64,000 nt of DNA, taken from assembly GCA_020628425.1 (NCBI GenBank), contig JAHDEZ010000001.1, positions 1-64,000 on the forward strand, in the 5' to 3' direction. This stretch comes from Hellea sp. Lineage in GTDB: Bacteria; Pseudomonadota; Alphaproteobacteria; Caulobacterales; Maricaulaceae. The position numbers and the translations under genes were made by a program. Shown piece by piece: positions 8,244-16,387 of the stretch (positions are counted from its first letter, which is position 1; each line of letters begins with the position of its first letter). Below the pieces are notes generated by a model that was not told the DNA's origin, ran no database searches, and saw nothing but the letters and a program-made list of their open reading frames with translations.

Positions 8244-9218
8244 CTAATGGGTTTCAAGTTCCAGCATATCCTTGATCATCATTTTGATGCCTAGAGCCGA
8301 AACAGGGTCTTTCCAATGAGGCTCCCCATATTCCAGTAAGGGATAAATCTCGACCCGAGTTTTTAAATCAGGGAAATCTTCATACACATTACCCATCACC
8401 TTATCCATGGCGTTCGTCAACCAGGCATCACTGGCGCGGCTGTAAACTAAAAATTCTGTGTCTGATTTCTGGAAATACTCCATGAGTAAGCGTAATTGCG
8501 GGCGGTCTCCGCTACCGTCTTCCTGTTTGAAACCCGAATAATGAATTACAATGAGGTCCGGCTCAAATTTTGTGATAGCCTCATATCGATGCCAACTGGG
8601 TGAGATCAATTCTTTTTGAGTTCTAACCGGCAAATCTGCCAGAATATCGCTGAGGATATCCGCATTGGTTGCGCCCGAATTTCGTACTTCTTCATCGTAA
8701 ATCCGCGCTGGATGCGCTGAGTCCATAACTATAACCAATGGCGGTTCCGCTGTGGTTGTCGATTTTTGACGGCTAAAATTCATACCTGCCGCAAGGACCA
8801 GCATAGCAGCGGTCATCGCCGATAATAATGCCATACGGTATTTGTTTCGCGTCTCCGTTTTTTCGCTATGATCTGAGCTGTATAACGGGTCTTCGACGGC
8901 CGGCAATCTGGCAGTTAGCGCCGACTCTCCGATAAATTTATAACCCCGTTTCGGAATTGTCTGAATGTAATTGTGTTGACCACGTGTATCCCCCAGGGAC
9001 TTTCGCAAAATCGATATCGCCCGTGAGAGCCGTTCGTCTCCGCCATATCCGACACCCCAAACCTCATCAATAAGCGCGTCCCGGGTCACAACTTCCCCAG
9101 CATTGTCAATCAATACTTGGAGTACCGCCATGATTTTCGGTTCGACAGAATAATCTCCTGCCGGCCCAGTAATCTGCAAAGCATCAAAGTCTACTTTCGC
9201 TGACCCAATTTGAATCAT
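8244..9218 (-). CDS. ToxR/CadC-like membrane-tethered transcriptional regulator
   Basis: An N-terminal OmpR/PhoB-type winged-helix DNA-binding domain (residues ~1-100, with VVTRDALIDEVWG and the wing IQTIPKRGYKF) is joined to one transmembrane helix (about 128-148) and a ~170-residue C-terminal domain that would face the periplasm. This is the CadC/ToxR topology: direct signalling from envelope to promoter without a kinase. The C-terminal domain contains SPSWHRYEAITKFEPDLIVI and conserved-looking acidic residues; I cannot assign it to a known sensor, though the pattern resembles a hydrolase-like (SGNH-type) fold. It converges on the adhesin gene and borders the hairpin-rich region, so adhesin, hairpin RNA or sulfotransferase are the likely targets (inference). 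Confidence 0.82.
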   Translation of the reverse strand: MIQIGSAKVDFDALQITGPAGDYSVEPKIMAVLQVLIDNAGEVVTRDALIDEVWGVGYGGDERLSRAISILRKSLGDTRGQHNYIQTIPKRGYKFIGESALTARLPAVEDPLYSSDHSEKTETRNKYRMALLSAMTAAMLVLAAGMNFSRQKSTTTAEPPLVIVMDSAHPARIYDEEVRNSGATNADILSDILADLPVRTQKELISPSWHRYEAITKFEPDLIVIHYSGFKQEDGSGDRPQLRLLMEYFQKSDTEFLVYSRASDAWLTNAMDKVMGNVYEDFPDLKTRVEIYPLLEYGEPHWKDPVSALGIKMMIKDMLELETH

Positions 9219-9345
9219 TTTACGCCCAAGCTCTCTCCGATATCAGTGTAGCTGAAAATTCGATAAAAATCCACTCCTAAGAAAAACCTAAGAAATTCCT
9301 TGAAAAAAACACAAGCCCGAAAGCCGATTAGGCATTAGATAAGAT

Positions 9346-9600
9346 CTGTTGCCGTTATACGTACCAAGCCATGGCAACAGTTGAGAGTGGGGTGATACAA
9401 GGGCATGTTTTTACCCCACTTCTCAAATCTCTTTTTTGGACACTGCAGACTAATGATGTTCTGCAGTTTGCAATAAAGGGGTTCTGACCAAAATTCGAAG
9501 GTGTTTTATCCCCACATGTAGAGCACCTTCATTTAGAGCGCTTACGGATCAGGCGCTCTGGCCGCCTCTCTAGAGTGCTAGAGGGGCGGCCTGTTATTTT
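9346..9600 (+). ncRNA. Candidate structured RNA: six adjacent stem-loops ending in a terminator
   Basis: Six consecutive inverted repeats fill this gene-free stretch: CTGTTGCC 9346-9353 with 9373-9380; a 13-bp stem with one bulge 9381-9393 with 9413-9426; ACTGCAG 9442-9448 with 9461-9467; GAAGGTG 9497-9503 with 9524-9530; AGAGCGC 9535-9541 with 9553-9559; and a 14-bp stem 9560-9573 with 9578-9591 followed by TGTTATTTT. Several stems abut with no gap. GGCCTG at 9588-9593 can instead pair with CAGGCC at 9601-9606, an alternative to the terminator stem. No known RNA family is recognised. A 38-codon reading frame (9371-9487) runs through part of it but lacks a ribosome-binding site. The transcription start is not evident. 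Confidence 0.55.
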
Positions 9601-9636
9601 CAGGCCAAATAGACAGGTCATGCAAACAGATTTCAC

Positions 9637-9650
9637 CTCAATCGATTGAG
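9637..9650. promoter_or_regulatory. Perfect 14-bp palindrome, possible operator
   Basis: CTCAATCGATTGAG is a perfect palindrome in the intergenic region between the hairpin array and the CRP-type site. Its binding protein is unknown. Confidence 0.35.
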
Positions 9651-9716
9651 CAGGCGTGGAAATTCGACCAAAGCTCAAGTTCGAAGGATGAAACAATAGG
9701 AATTATTTGGCCAATT

Positions 9717-9732
9717 TGTGACATCCATCACA
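9717..9732 (+). promoter_or_regulatory. Perfect CRP-type binding site
   Basis: TGTGA-CATCCA-TCACA matches the CRP consensus TGTGA-N6-TCACA at all ten positions. It lies about 35 bp before the small hairpin/terminator unit at 9767 and 200 bp before the sulfotransferase. Confidence 0.65.
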
Positions 9733-9766
9733 GCAGGTGCTTGATATTCTTGCAATTTATTGCTCG

Positions 9767-9842
9767 CCGGGTGACTAAGGTCTCTCCAATCCCCACACCC
9801 GGTTGGACCGCTCCCATCCCCAAAAGGGAGCGGTCTTTATTG
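9767..9842 (+). ncRNA. Small two-hairpin transcript candidate with terminator
   Basis: CCGGGTG (9767-9773) pairs with CACCCGG (9796-9802). GACCGCTCCC (9806-9815) pairs perfectly with GGGAGCGGTC (9826-9835), followed by TTTATTGT, a Rho-independent terminator shape. No gene lies between it and the perfect CRP-type site upstream, so it could be a short regulatory RNA or a terminator protecting the sulfotransferase promoter. Confidence 0.5.
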
Positions 9843-9858
9843 TATTGAAAGTCAAAAT

Positions 9859-9874
9859 TGTGACCTGGGTCGCA
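9859..9874 (+). promoter_or_regulatory. CRP-type site upstream of the sulfotransferase
   Basis: TGTGA-CCTGGG-TCGCA matches TGTGA-N6-TCACA at nine of ten positions. It is centred about 65 bp before the GTG start at 9931. Confidence 0.55.
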
Positions 9875-9930
9875 ATCTACGACTTTGATTATCTTTTAAC
9901 AACGTTATAAGAATTAAAAAAGGGGGCTTT

Positions 9931-10749
9931 GTGAAACTCATTTGTGTATCTGGATTGCCGCGTTCCGGCTCTACCCTGCTCTGTCAACTATTGGGGCAAC
10001 ACCCAGATGTTTATTCTCTCGGCCACTCCTCGCCTCTGGTTGGCGTGCTGGAGAACATTCGACAATCCATGAGCAATAATGAGTTCTCTCTCGCTCAGCT
10101 GGATGTGGATTTTGACCTGGCTTATGAAAGACTGGGAAATGTATTGCGGTCAGTAGTTTCGGGATGGTTTGCCGAAACCGATAGACCTAATGTGGTCGAT
10201 AAAAATCGAGGTTGGCTCCGCATGGCGGAAATGCTCAATGACCTTCATGAAGACTGGCGCATTTTGGTTTGTATAAGAGACCTTACACAGATTTACGGTT
10301 CCATCGAGAAACAGCATGCCAAGACTCGCTTTTTAAACTTTGCCGACGGTATGGATAGTCATGGCGCCATGGCCCGCGCCGACAGTCTGTTTGGCACAGG
10401 TGGTGTGGTTGGTCAGCCGCTAAATTTTATTCGTGACATTCAAGACATCCAGGACAAGGCTATTCACAACCGAATTCAATATGTACCCTTTGAATATTTA
10501 ACCCAAAATCCCGCCGAGGCGACTCAGGAAATGTTTGACTGGCTGGGCCTCCCAAAGGCCGAAATCAACCCAAATAAGCTTACCACGCGTCCCCATGAAA
10601 GTGACAGCTATTACCGTTTCAAATACCGACATGAAACGCGCGAGGCTATTTCCGCGCCGGGTCGTCACATTATTCCGCCGCGCGTTGAAGAAGGCCTACG
10701 TAATAATTTCAGATGGTATTTCGACCAGTTTTATCCGGGCCAGTCATAG
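9931..10749 (+). CDS. Sulfotransferase-family protein
   Basis: Predicted PAPS-dependent sulfotransferase. The N-terminal SGLPRSGSTLLCQLLGQHPD (residues ~5-24) is the 5'-phosphosulfate-binding loop of this fold, and CIRDLTQIYGSI (~residues 115-126) fits the 3'-phosphate-binding motif. The 272-aa length and lack of a signal peptide suggest a cytoplasmic enzyme, probably modifying a polysaccharide or lipid precursor destined for the surface; the acceptor cannot be read from the sequence. The start is GTG at 9931 with AAAAAGGGGG upstream. The gene is monocistronic and has a CRP-type site about 60 bp before it. Its position beside an adhesin and membrane regulator fits surface decoration (inference). 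Confidence 0.82.
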   Translation: MKLICVSGLPRSGSTLLCQLLGQHPDVYSLGHSSPLVGVLENIRQSMSNNEFSLAQLDVDFDLAYERLGNVLRSVVSGWFAETDRPNVVDKNRGWLRMAEMLNDLHEDWRILVCIRDLTQIYGSIEKQHAKTRFLNFADGMDSHGAMARADSLFGTGGVVGQPLNFIRDIQDIQDKAIHNRIQYVPFEYLTQNPAEATQEMFDWLGLPKAEINPNKLTTRPHESDSYYRFKYRHETREAISAPGRHIIPPRVEEGLRNNFRWYFDQFYPGQS

Positions 10750-10764
10750 GCTTACATCAAAAAA

Positions 10765-10830
10765 GAACCCTCCGCTGGAAGGGGGAGGAGCGGAGGGTCA
10801 AGGCCGACATGCGAAATGAAATCTATGTCG
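10765..10830 (-). terminator. Terminator of the DUF2807 gene
   Basis: ACCCTCCGCT (10767-10776) pairs with AGCGGAGGGT (10789-10798). Read on the minus strand the stem is followed by TTCTTTTTT. A second stem, GCCGACAT with ATGTCGGC, lies at about 10803-10830. Confidence 0.75.
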
Positions 10831-10851
10831 GCGTGGAGGGAAGCTGTTCTT

Positions 10852-11550
10852 CTATTTGATCTCAAGTGATGCTGTGAATTTACTCACAGATTTCTCGACA
10901 CTGGATGGGCGGCCATAAACAACAACATCACCGACACCAGATACATCTGCGTCAATGCTGGCTGAACTATAAACCGACAGGTCACCCACACCCGACATGT
11001 TCACCTTGGCATGCTCGCATTCCAGTGATTTGGCACTGATGTCAGAAACACCGGTAATATCTGCTTCAATAGTCGTGCATGTGCCCGATAATTCGATATC
11101 CGCTACGCCTGTTACATCAAGTTCAAACCGATCAGAACGAATACCTTCAACTTCAATGTCCGAAACGCCGGATACATCCAAAGCGCGTAGGGAGGGTACC
11201 GTCACATAGGCATCGATTCCCTTGCGGTTGCGCCACCGCCACTTTTTTTCCGCCTGGCCCAGTTCCAATGTATCGCCATTGACCTCTACCCGGGCAAATT
11301 CCATTTCCCGTTCCGGTCCCTTAAGATGTACGCCAAAATCCTCACCGACTACAATTTCCACATCATAGACACCGGATATATCGACCTGATCAAATCCCGT
11401 AAGATTAAAACTGCGCTCAACCGTCGGGCCCTCATCGTCGTCATGGGCCTGAACAACCGTGTAGGCGGTTAGCGCCATGGCCGAAACCAATAAAATTCGA
11501 CCCCACTTTACGCCTCTTTGGGGAGCAGTCCTGCGCGAACTATAAGTCAT
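10852..11550 (-). CDS. DUF2807 (GIN-domain) exported protein
   Basis: A 232-aa protein with a membrane or signal segment (ILLVSAMALTAYTVVQAH) near residue 30. It is followed by a beta-helix-like domain of the DUF2807 family, also called the putative autotransporter adhesin head GIN domain. Repeated SGVxDI/TGVxDI units (SGVSDIEV, TGVADIEL, TGVSDISA, SGVGDLSV, SGVGDVVV) mark the coils of the predicted right-handed beta-helix. The function of the family is unknown; it is probably periplasmic or surface-exposed. It is transcribed alone, ends in a good terminator, and is divergent from the DUF1304 gene. Confidence 0.85.
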   Translation of the reverse strand: MTYSSRRTAPQRGVKWGRILLVSAMALTAYTVVQAHDDDEGPTVERSFNLTGFDQVDISGVYDVEIVVGEDFGVHLKGPEREMEFARVEVNGDTLELGQAEKKWRWRNRKGIDAYVTVPSLRALDVSGVSDIEVEGIRSDRFELDVTGVADIELSGTCTTIEADITGVSDISAKSLECEHAKVNMSGVGDLSVYSSASIDADVSGVGDVVVYGRPSSVEKSVSKFTASLEIK

Positions 11551-11726
11551 TGTCTCTCTCCTGACATTTGCTTTTATTGTTTTTCGATAACATCAAGTTT
11601 ATCGTTAGTCAATAATTTTTATTGAAAAACAATATATAACGACGACTGTCGTTTATCAAGTTAAAGGGTGGTAAGGTTATGGCAGTCGCGATAGAATGAT
11701 CTCTCAATAAGTGGCGGAGTTGAATA

Positions 11727-12119
11727 ATGCATATAGTAAGTAAGATTTTGATTGGGCTCGTTGCCCTCATACACAGCTATATCCTCATCTTTGAAATGTT
11801 CATGTGGGAAAGCCGCGGCCCAAATGTATTCAAATCCATGGCGCCAGAGTTATTTACTCACCCGGATGTACAGTTACTAGCCGCTAATCAAGGACTTTAT
11901 AACGGCTTCCTGGCGGCCGGATTATTCTGGGCTCTGTTCTTTATCAAAAACAATGACTGGAAGCGAAACGTCGCTACATTTTTCCTGCTGTGCGTTGCGG
12001 TCGCCGGAATATACGGTGCTATGACAGCGTCCAAACACATTGTGTTGATACAAACCGTGCCGGCATTATTGGCGCTGTTTAGTCTTTGGTTTTTAGGTAA
12101 AAAAGAAGGGCCCGCCTAG
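11727..12119 (+). CDS. DUF1304 family membrane protein
   Basis: A 130-aa inner-membrane protein with four predicted transmembrane helices. The N-terminal HIVSKILIGLVALIHSYILI and FEMFMW, then NQGLYNGFLAAGLFWALFF, are characteristic of DUF1304 (YqjF-like). No enzymatic residues are known for the family. Start ATG 11727 follows GGCGGAG. A short GC hairpin overlaps the stop codon (about 12107-12127) followed by TTTTTAAA, which can act as terminator. Confidence 0.85.
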   Translation: MHIVSKILIGLVALIHSYILIFEMFMWESRGPNVFKSMAPELFTHPDVQLLAANQGLYNGFLAAGLFWALFFIKNNDWKRNVATFFLLCVAVAGIYGAMTASKHIVLIQTVPALLALFSLWFLGKKEGPA

Positions 12120-12153
12120 CGGACCCTTTTTAAATCGTTAGAAAAATTTAAAC

Positions 12154-14493
12154 TTATGCATCTTCGGTTGGCTTAGGAGCTGGAAGCCCCTTCCCGCCTT
12201 TACGGCCTTCGATTTTGAGCTGGGCCGGGCCGAGAATCTTAAAGGTCAACTCGTCCTTCTTCTTGTTCACGCCCACTTTAACCAGGCCGCCATTTTTCAG
12301 CTTGCCAAACAGGATCTCATCCGCCAGCGGCTTTTTGACATATTCCTGTAGAACACGTGACAGCGGCCGCGCGCCATAAGCCGGGTCATAGCCCTTCTTG
12401 GCAATCCAGTCATTGGCACCCTTGGAGAGCTCAAACATGATTTTGCGTTCGGCCAGCTGAGCTTCCAGCTGAATGATAAACTTGTCGACCACACGACCAA
12501 TGGTTTCAGCCTCCAATGCGGTAAAGTGGATGATGGCATCAAGTCTATTACGAAATTCCGGCGCGAAGAGGTTTTTGATGGCGTCATCAGAGGCATCTGT
12601 CTTAAGCCCTCGTCCAAACCCGATCGACGACTTAGTCGCCGCTGCTGCACCCGCATTGGTGGTCATTATGATGATCACATTGCGGAAGTCCACAGTCCGA
12701 CCGTTTGTATCAGTCAGTGTTCCATTATCCATGATCTGCAAGAGAATATTATAAATATCCGGATGGGCTTTTTCGATTTCATCCAGCAACAAGATAGAGT
12801 GCGGGTTCTGATTGACCGCATCCGTTAGCAAGCCGCCCTGATCATAACCAACATAGCCGGGAGGCGCACCAATCAAGCGTGAGACCGTGTGCCGCTCCAT
12901 ATACTCACTCATGTCAAAGCGCAGCAGTTCCAAACCTTGAGTCATGGCCAATTGTCTTGCCACTTCGGTTTTACCGACACCGGTCGGACCAGCAAAAAGA
13001 TATGAGCCAATCGGCTTATTGGGTTCACGCAGACCTGCACGCGCCAATTTGACAGCAGCCGCCACCTGTTCAATGGCCGAGTCCTGACCAAAGACCACAC
13101 GCTTGAGATCGGCTTCTAGGGACTTGAGTGCCTTGGCATCATCCCGCGACAGAGATTTCGGGGGGATGCGAGCAATCTTGGCGATCACATATTCGATTTC
13201 TTTAACGCCAATGGTTTTTTTGCGCTTATCTTCAGGCTTGAGGCGTTCACGCGCACCGGCCTCGTCGATAACGTCAATGGCCTTGTCCGGCAGCTTGCGG
13301 TCCGTAATATGACGCACCGCCAGAGTAACAGCCTGCTCAATGGCTTCCTTGGTATATTTAATCTTGTGGAACTCCTCAAAATAGGACTTGAGCCCCATGA
13401 GAATTTTCACGGCGTCCTCAGAGGTAGGTTCAGAAACATCCACTTTCAAGAAACGGCGAGAAAGTGCCCGATCCTTTTCAAAATGCTGACGGTATTCCTT
13501 ATAGGTGGTCGAACCCATGCAGCGAAGCTTACCGCTCTGCAAAGCTGGTTTGAGCAGATTAGACGCGTCCATGGCGCCACCGGACGTCGCACCCGCACCG
13601 ATAATAGTATGAATTTCATCAATAAAGAGTACGGCGCCTTCGACTTCCTGCATTCGGGTCATGACAGCTTTGAGGCGCTCCTCGAAGTCACCTCGATAGC
13701 GGGTCCCTGCCAGTAGCGCGCCCATGTCGAGCGAGTATATAGTCGCGTTTTCCAGAACTTCCGGCACCTCCTCGTTTATGATACGGCGAGCAATACCTTC
13801 GGCGATAGCCGTTTTACCAACACCTGGATCGCCGACGAGTAGCGGATTGTTTTTACGGCGGCGCGACAGCACCATGATACAGCGCTCGACCTCTTCGTCG
13901 CGACCGATCAGCGGATCAATATCACCGTCGCGGGCCTTTTGATTAAGATCCACACAATAGGCTTCGAGCGGGTCTTTGGATTTGGCATCATCAGCACCGC
14001 CTTCGGTCGCAGACTCGCCTGTTCCGGTAACCGGCTTGGAAATTGAGCTTTCGCCGTTCTTAGCAATTCCATGTGATATATAGTTCACGGCGTCATAACG
14101 GGTCATATCACGCTCTTGCAGGAAATAGACCGCGTGGCTCTCACGCTCGGCAAACAGTGCGACCAAAGCGTTGGCACCCGTGACCTCTTCTCGTCCCGAA
14201 CTTTGAACATGAATAACAGCGCGCTGAATTACGCGGTGGAACCCCGCCGTCGGGCGACTTTCTTCAAACTCTTCAACAACTAGACTTTCCAGATCATCAT
14301 CCAGATATTGTGTGATATCCGTACGAAGACTTTCGATATCGACATCACAAGCCTTTATAACGGCCTGGGCATCTTTGTCATCCAACAGCGCGAGCAACAA
14401 ATGCTCTAACGTCGCCAATTCGTGTTTACGATCGGACGCAAAGGTCAACGCACGGTGGATAGTTTCTTCCAGGACCGGTGAAAATGAGGCCAT
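12154..14493 (-). CDS. clpA: ATP-dependent Clp protease ATP-binding subunit ClpA
   Basis: AAA+ unfoldase that feeds substrates, including N-degron proteins delivered by ClpS, into ClpP; cytoplasmic. The N-terminal Clp repeat domain (~1-145) is followed by two nucleotide-binding modules: Walker A GDPGVGKTAIAEG with Walker B LFIDEIHT in the first, and GPTGVGKTEVARQ with ILLLDEIEKAHPD in the second. The small C-terminal D2 domain follows, with a charged Gly/Lys-rich tail. Length 779 aa fits ClpA rather than ClpB, as there is no long middle coiled coil. In Caulobacter-type bacteria this system controls turnover of cell-cycle proteins. The usual clpS neighbour is one gene further upstream, separated by a lipoprotein gene. 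Confidence 0.96.
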   Translation of the reverse strand: MASFSPVLEETIHRALTFASDRKHELATLEHLLLALLDDKDAQAVIKACDVDIESLRTDITQYLDDDLESLVVEEFEESRPTAGFHRVIQRAVIHVQSSGREEVTGANALVALFAERESHAVYFLQERDMTRYDAVNYISHGIAKNGESSISKPVTGTGESATEGGADDAKSKDPLEAYCVDLNQKARDGDIDPLIGRDEEVERCIMVLSRRRKNNPLLVGDPGVGKTAIAEGIARRIINEEVPEVLENATIYSLDMGALLAGTRYRGDFEERLKAVMTRMQEVEGAVLFIDEIHTIIGAGATSGGAMDASNLLKPALQSGKLRCMGSTTYKEYRQHFEKDRALSRRFLKVDVSEPTSEDAVKILMGLKSYFEEFHKIKYTKEAIEQAVTLAVRHITDRKLPDKAIDVIDEAGARERLKPEDKRKKTIGVKEIEYVIAKIARIPPKSLSRDDAKALKSLEADLKRVVFGQDSAIEQVAAAVKLARAGLREPNKPIGSYLFAGPTGVGKTEVARQLAMTQGLELLRFDMSEYMERHTVSRLIGAPPGYVGYDQGGLLTDAVNQNPHSILLLDEIEKAHPDIYNILLQIMDNGTLTDTNGRTVDFRNVIIIMTTNAGAAAATKSSIGFGRGLKTDASDDAIKNLFAPEFRNRLDAIIHFTALEAETIGRVVDKFIIQLEAQLAERKIMFELSKGANDWIAKKGYDPAYGARPLSRVLQEYVKKPLADEILFGKLKNGGLVKVGVNKKKDELTFKILGPAQLKIEGRKGGKGLPAPKPTEDA

Positions 14494-14641
14494 ATTATTC
14501 TTTCCTTTCAGCCTTGATAGGCAGCCGGAGTTTATCGGGCTTGTGTTAAATTTGGGTATTTCTGAGGGGAAATCAATAAGGCAAAGGTCAAAAGACCGTG
14601 GTTTTTATGTGAATTATGAAAATTTAATCTTTGGGCGAAGA

Positions 14642-15724
14642 CTACTGAATTTGAAATTTCTGGAATTGTGATCCGCATATTATCAAAATTTCATCAGGAG
14701 CGGCGAATGAGGCGTGAAAACTCTGAACACCCGAACAGTTACCTGTCCTTTTTACCCAATAGTCTTCGCCGGAAAAATCGCGAGCAGATACAGAAACCGG
14801 TCCTAAATCATCCAGAAATGGTTTTGTAATGGCGAGATATTGGGTGTTCCCGAGATGAAACGCATGGTCGGCATTAAATTCGAGAGCTATATCGGAACCT
14901 GACACAAACACCTCGCGGATAAATTCACCGTCCAGCGATTTATTTACCCGGTCAGATTTTAGGGTGTCCATCGCGGCATTCATCTCACGCCAGATCATAT
15001 CAATACCGTCAATTTCGTCAGAACTATCGATTCCAAACGTCAGAAGATGACCGTTTCCGAGAGGCTTTATGCCGAACACTTTCCCGTTTCCATCAAAAGA
15101 TTTTGAAAAGAGAATTTCTCCATCAGCCCCAAACTTTGCCATCCAGGCGCTGAGACCGCCCCACGGCCCTTTTCTAATATCTCCTACGGCTACAATTTCA
15201 TTGTCAGGTGTCACATAGATATCATTACAAGATCCGAGATCCGGGTAGTCTTCCCATTCCAATTCAAATTCTGAATTCAGGCGCGCCACATAAATAGATG
15301 GATAGACCAAGTTTGGTTCATAGACCGTTCCGCAAAGAAACACATCCTTGTCCTTATTAAGGTAAAGCGCGTTACCATTACCAATCTTTGTTGTTGGTGG
15401 CGTATAACTTTTGATTAGGTTTAGATCGGCGTCTGTCTTTGCCACAAATAATTCGGATCCCTTTGTTCCAATAGCATAGTAGAAGCCATCAGCATCCATT
15501 AAAACATCGCTTAACCAAGTCCGACCAAGCCAGGTCCGTATCTCCGGCTCACAATCGACGTCGGTTTGGACTGCTTCCGTTGCCGATGTCTTACAAACGA
15601 CCTTTGCCAATTCGAGGTTTTGGTCGCTATCAATAATTTTCGTAGTTGGGGGGCTTGTACTGGAAGCATGACAGGCAGAAAGGACGAGTATTGCAGCGAA
15701 GAGCGCGATCTGCCTAACAGGCAT
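14642..15724 (-). CDS. Predicted lipoprotein with beta-propeller-like repeats
   Basis: I do not recognise a named family. The start chosen is ATG at 15724, whose A overlaps the clpS stop in a TGATG junction, a strong sign of translational coupling. This gives a lipoprotein signal [18 protein letters not shown] with lipobox LSAC. The 360-aa product has repeated short beta-rich units (DADGFYYAIGT, NKDKDVFLCGT, PDNEIVAVGD, GNGHLLTFGI) like the delta-60/SBBP type of propeller. It sits between clpS and clpA, with 148 bp before clpA. An envelope lipoprotein inside a cytoplasmic proteolysis operon is odd; its role there is unknown. It lacks visible catalytic residues. Confidence 0.75.
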   Translation of the reverse strand: MPVRQIALFAAILVLSACHASSTSPPTTKIIDSDQNLELAKVVCKTSATEAVQTDVDCEPEIRTWLGRTWLSDVLMDADGFYYAIGTKGSELFVAKTDADLNLIKSYTPPTTKIGNGNALYLNKDKDVFLCGTVYEPNLVYPSIYVARLNSEFELEWEDYPDLGSCNDIYVTPDNEIVAVGDIRKGPWGGLSAWMAKFGADGEILFSKSFDGNGKVFGIKPLGNGHLLTFGIDSSDEIDGIDMIWREMNAAMDTLKSDRVNKSLDGEFIREVFVSGSDIALEFNADHAFHLGNTQYLAITKPFLDDLGPVSVSARDFSGEDYWVKRTGNCSGVQSFHASFAAPDEILIICGSQFQKFQIQ

Positions 15725-16077
15725 CAAGCCTTCTCTAGCGTACATTGGAGCGGATGCTGATTGCGTTTCGCCGCATCCATCACTTGAGCCACCTTGGTTT
15801 CGGCAATTTCAAACGTATAGACCCCGCAAGTGCCGATGCCGCTTTGGTGGACGTTGAGCATGATCCGGGTTGCTTCTTCCGGGGATTTATTGAAAATACC
15901 AATAAGGATCGAGACCACAAACTCCATGGGCGTGTAATCATCATTCATGAGCAAGACCCGGTACATGGAGGGTTTTTTTGTTTTTTCACGAGTTTTCGTC
16001 GCGACACCTCGTTCGGTTCCGCCCTCATCATCCCGGTCCGGGTCATTATTCATCGTTATTTTCGGAAATTCCAACAT
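15724..16077 (-). CDS. clpS: ClpS adaptor protein
   Basis: Delivers N-degron substrates to ClpA by binding the N-domain of the unfoldase. The core is textbook: [17 protein letters not shown] around residues 39-55 (the NDDYTPM segment forms the substrate pocket), [24 protein letters not shown], and the C-terminal LQCTLEKA. The first ~35 residues are a flexible charged extension. Start ATG 16077 gives 117 aa; a second ATG at 16053 is possible, and neither has a strong ribosome-binding site. Its stop overlaps the next lipoprotein gene. A CRP-like site lies about 90 bp upstream on this transcription path. Confidence 0.94.
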   Translation of the reverse strand: MLEFPKITMNNDPDRDDEGGTERGVATKTREKTKKPSMYRVLLMNDDYTPMEFVVSILIGIFNKSPEEATRIMLNVHQSGIGTCGVYTFEIAETKVAQVMDAAKRNQHPLQCTLEKA

Positions 16078-16164
16078 TGGGCGTTATTTAGGCGCTTCCC
16101 ATAGGTAATGAAAGACCTTTGATAACGTTTTTTCAGTCCTTTTCCCAAGAATGCGTTTTAGAAA

Positions 16165-16180
16165 TGTGCCTCAGGTCACA
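16165..16180 (-). promoter_or_regulatory. CRP-type site upstream of clpS
   Basis: On the minus strand TGTGA-CCTGAG-GCACA matches TGTGA-N6-TCACA at nine of ten positions. The spacer resembles those of the sites at 5209 and 9859. It could serve clpS or a plus-strand transcript ending at 16280. Confidence 0.45.
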
Positions 16181-16235
16181 GTTTTTTATTCCCGAATCTC
16201 ATAGAAACTAAGCGTGGGTCTTACGGGGCAAGCGT

Positions 16236-16281
16236 GGTATTTGTGTTTCCCTATTAATGGGCAACACAAATACCGTTTTTA
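16236..16281 (+). terminator. Strong orphan hairpin with T-run
   Basis: GGTATTTGTGTT (16236-16247) pairs perfectly with AACACAAATACC (16263-16274) around an inner CCC/GGG pair, followed by GTTTTT. On the plus strand it has no annotated gene upstream, so it may end a short RNA starting near the CRP-type site. The interval 16281-16387 beyond it holds nothing I can identify. Confidence 0.6.
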
Positions 16282-16387
16282 TCCCTATCAATAATCAAAC
16301 GTCACACCATAAACATGGTCTTTTAAAAGAATGCTCAGAAGGTATGACTTCTCAAGGGGTTGTAGATGTTAGACAAACTCAAGAATT

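Noticed and set aside
9371-9487. A 38-codon frame within the stem-loop array
   Set aside because: No ribosome-binding site, and the paired arms continue beyond the frame on both sides; I keep it only as a caveat to the noncoding interpretation.
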